Both the position numbers and the translations under genes were made by a program. Under the pieces are notes generated by a model. The model searched no databases, had not been told where the DNA came from, and saw only the letters and a program-made list of their open reading frames with translations. From an uncultured Collinsella sp. (GTDB taxonomy: Bacteria; Actinomycetota; Coriobacteriia; Coriobacteriales; Coriobacteriaceae), in contig CALHWR010000144.1 in assembly GCA_938036665.1 (NCBI GenBank), forward strand, positions 1-7,586: a stretch of 7,586 nucleotides of DNA, given 5' to 3'. Positions 6,691 through 7,586 of this stretch are shown piece by piece (position 1 is the first letter of the stretch; each line of letters starts with the position of its first letter).

Positions 6691-6699
6691 ATGATAGCA
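6691..6699 (-). promoter_or_regulatory. Extended -10 promoter for tRNA-Leu
   Basis: The minus strand reads TGC-TATCAT, an extended -10 element with the hexamer at 6691-6696. A start near 6684 would be about 13 nt ahead of the tRNA 5' end. No good -35 is present at the usual distance; TTGTCG lies only 11 nt upstream, too close to serve. Confidence 0.5.
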
Positions 6700-6756
6700 G
6701 ATACGAACGACAAGCGCACGCACACGTTTTACAGGCTCACGACCTCACCACGAGTG

Positions 6757-6782
6757 CGAAAGGCGGGGCGAGTTGCCCCGCC
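6757..6782 (-). terminator. GC-rich terminator after the molybdenum hydroxylase gene
   Basis: On the minus strand an 8-bp stem GGCGGGGC/GCCCCGCC (6775-6782 with 6762-6769) encloses a 5-nt loop and is followed by only three Ts. It starts about 29 nt after the stop codon at 6812. The stem is strong and the U-tract short, so termination is probable but may be incomplete. Confidence 0.65.
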
Positions 6783-6811
6783 CCGCCCATTACGACTTGT
6801 TCGCCGACCCG

Positions 6812-7586
6812 CTACTCCCCCAGCAGGGCCTTCTCGGGCGTGATCGGCAGCGAGCGCACCTGGTGGCCGGTGGCGTGTGCCACGGCCGAGGCCACGGCGG
6901 CGAGCGGCGTGTTAATGACGACCTCGCCGATCGACTTGGCGCCAAACGGGCCCGTAGGCTCGTAGCTCGGCTCAAAGGCCACGCGAATACTGCCGATGTC
7001 CAGGCGCGTGGGCAGCTTGTAGCTCATAAAGTTGCCGGTGCGCAGGCGGCCGCGGTCGTCGTGCTCGACGATCTCGTAGAGCGCGTGGCCGATGCCCTGG
7101 GCAATGCCGCCCTCGGCCTGGACGCGCGCGAGTGCCTCGTTGATCACGGTGCCGCAGTCCACAGCCGCCGCGTAGTCCACCACAGTCACCTTGCCGGTGG
7201 CCTTGTCGACCTCGACCTCGGCAATGCCGGCCATAAACGGCGGAGGCGAAACGGGCAGGCAGGCAGAAGCATGCGAGGTGAGCGCGTCGCCGCCCGCGAT
7301 GTTCTTGACGCACAGGTTGGCAAAGTCGCGCAGCGTGAGGTAGCGGTTCTGCTCGCGCGCGGCGCGCTCGTCGGACAGACGCACGTACTGGCCATCGAAA
7401 ACCACGTCGGCGGCGTCCACATCCCACATCTGGGCGGCCTTGGCACAAATCTTCTCACGCAGCTCGGTCGCGGCGTTCTTGGCGGCAAGGCCCGTCACGT
7501 AGGTACCGGAGCTCGCGTACGAACCGGCGTCGAACGGCGACACGTCGGTGTCCACGCCGCGTACCACGATCAACGAGCTTTCAACA
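6812..7586 (-). CDS. Xanthine dehydrogenase-family molybdenum-binding subunit (C-terminal part, cut by window edge)
   Basis: The last 257 codons of a large molybdenum-cofactor hydroxylase subunit. The frame is open to the window edge, so the start lies outside; the in-frame TTG at 7573 is inside the gene. Such enzymes hydroxylate purines, aldehydes or related heterocycles in the cytoplasm, usually with separate FAD and 2Fe-2S subunits. Seen in the visible part, counting from that TTG: DTDVSPFDAGSYAS (9-22), typical of cofactor-binding domain 2; DCGTVIN (139-145); the QxEGGxxQGxGxAL segment (152-165); and GPFGAKSIGE (208-217), whose E217 aligns with the catalytic glutamate of the family. The C-terminus (LPITPEKALLGE) is also family-like. 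Substrate cannot be told from this part: xdhA, a selenium-dependent hydroxylase or another purine hydroxylase are all possible, so no symbol is given. It is probably the end of its transcript, given the terminator behind it. Confidence 0.9.
   Translation of the reverse strand, partial: VESSLIVVRGVDTDVSPFDAGSYASSGTYVTGLAAKNAATELREKICAKAAQMWDVDAADVVFDGQYVRLSDERAAREQNRYLTLRDFANLCVKNIAGGDALTSHASACLPVSPPPFMAGIAEVEVDKATGKVTVVDYAAAVDCGTVINEALARVQAEGGIAQGIGHALYEIVEHDDRGRLRTGNFMSYKLPTRLDIGSIRVAFEPSYEPTGPFGAKSIGEVVINTPLAAVASAVAHATGHQVRSLPITPEKALLGE

Noticed and set aside
1..7586. CRISPR array, insertion sequence, toxin-antitoxin or novel defence system
   Set aside because: No spaced direct repeats, no transposase and no unassigned genes. 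The coding space is filled by valS, clpX, clpP, tig and the partial hydroxylase.

Overview
The window is a stretch of chromosome from a GC-rich actinobacterium. The best fit is the class Coriobacteriia, with Collinsella or a close relative as my guess. The grounds are strong GC bias at third codon positions, acidic protein composition, and the order tig–clpP–clpX–valS with a single clpP; Streptomyces and Mycobacterium carry two clpP genes at this spot. The genus assignment is inference and was not tested by alignment. Every gene lies on the minus strand, so transcription runs from high to low coordinates.

Read in that direction, the window opens inside a molybdenum hydroxylase gene of the xanthine dehydrogenase family. 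Its last 257 codons are present and end at 6812, followed by a GC-rich terminator hairpin. Next comes a tRNA-Leu(UAG) gene with an encoded CCA end (6588-6671), its own extended -10 promoter and a UUCG-capped hairpin behind it. Then come tig (trigger factor), a 150-bp gap with a hairpin and a palindrome, clpP, and clpX starting 1 nt after the clpP stop codon. A strong intrinsic terminator (2950-2985) closes the clpX transcript. A 287-bp gap carrying a large inverted repeat leads into valS, which ends at 23.

The central genes form a protein quality-control block. Trigger factor receives nascent chains at the ribosome exit tunnel, and ClpX unfolds proteins and feeds them into the ClpP barrel. 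tRNA-Leu and valyl-tRNA synthetase belong to the translation machinery. The catalytic signatures of ClpP, ClpX and ValRS are all visible.

I see no novel defence, mobile or biosynthetic system; this is core-genome housekeeping sequence. The points worth a second look are small: a 23-bp perfect inverted repeat with a nested hairpin in the valS leader that is neither a terminator nor a T-box; a tig start that the Shine-Dalgarno position moves to a TTG or GTG codon; a divergent, probably inactive FKBP domain in trigger factor; lineage-type insertions in ClpX and ValRS; and a hairpin plus palindrome ahead of clpP.
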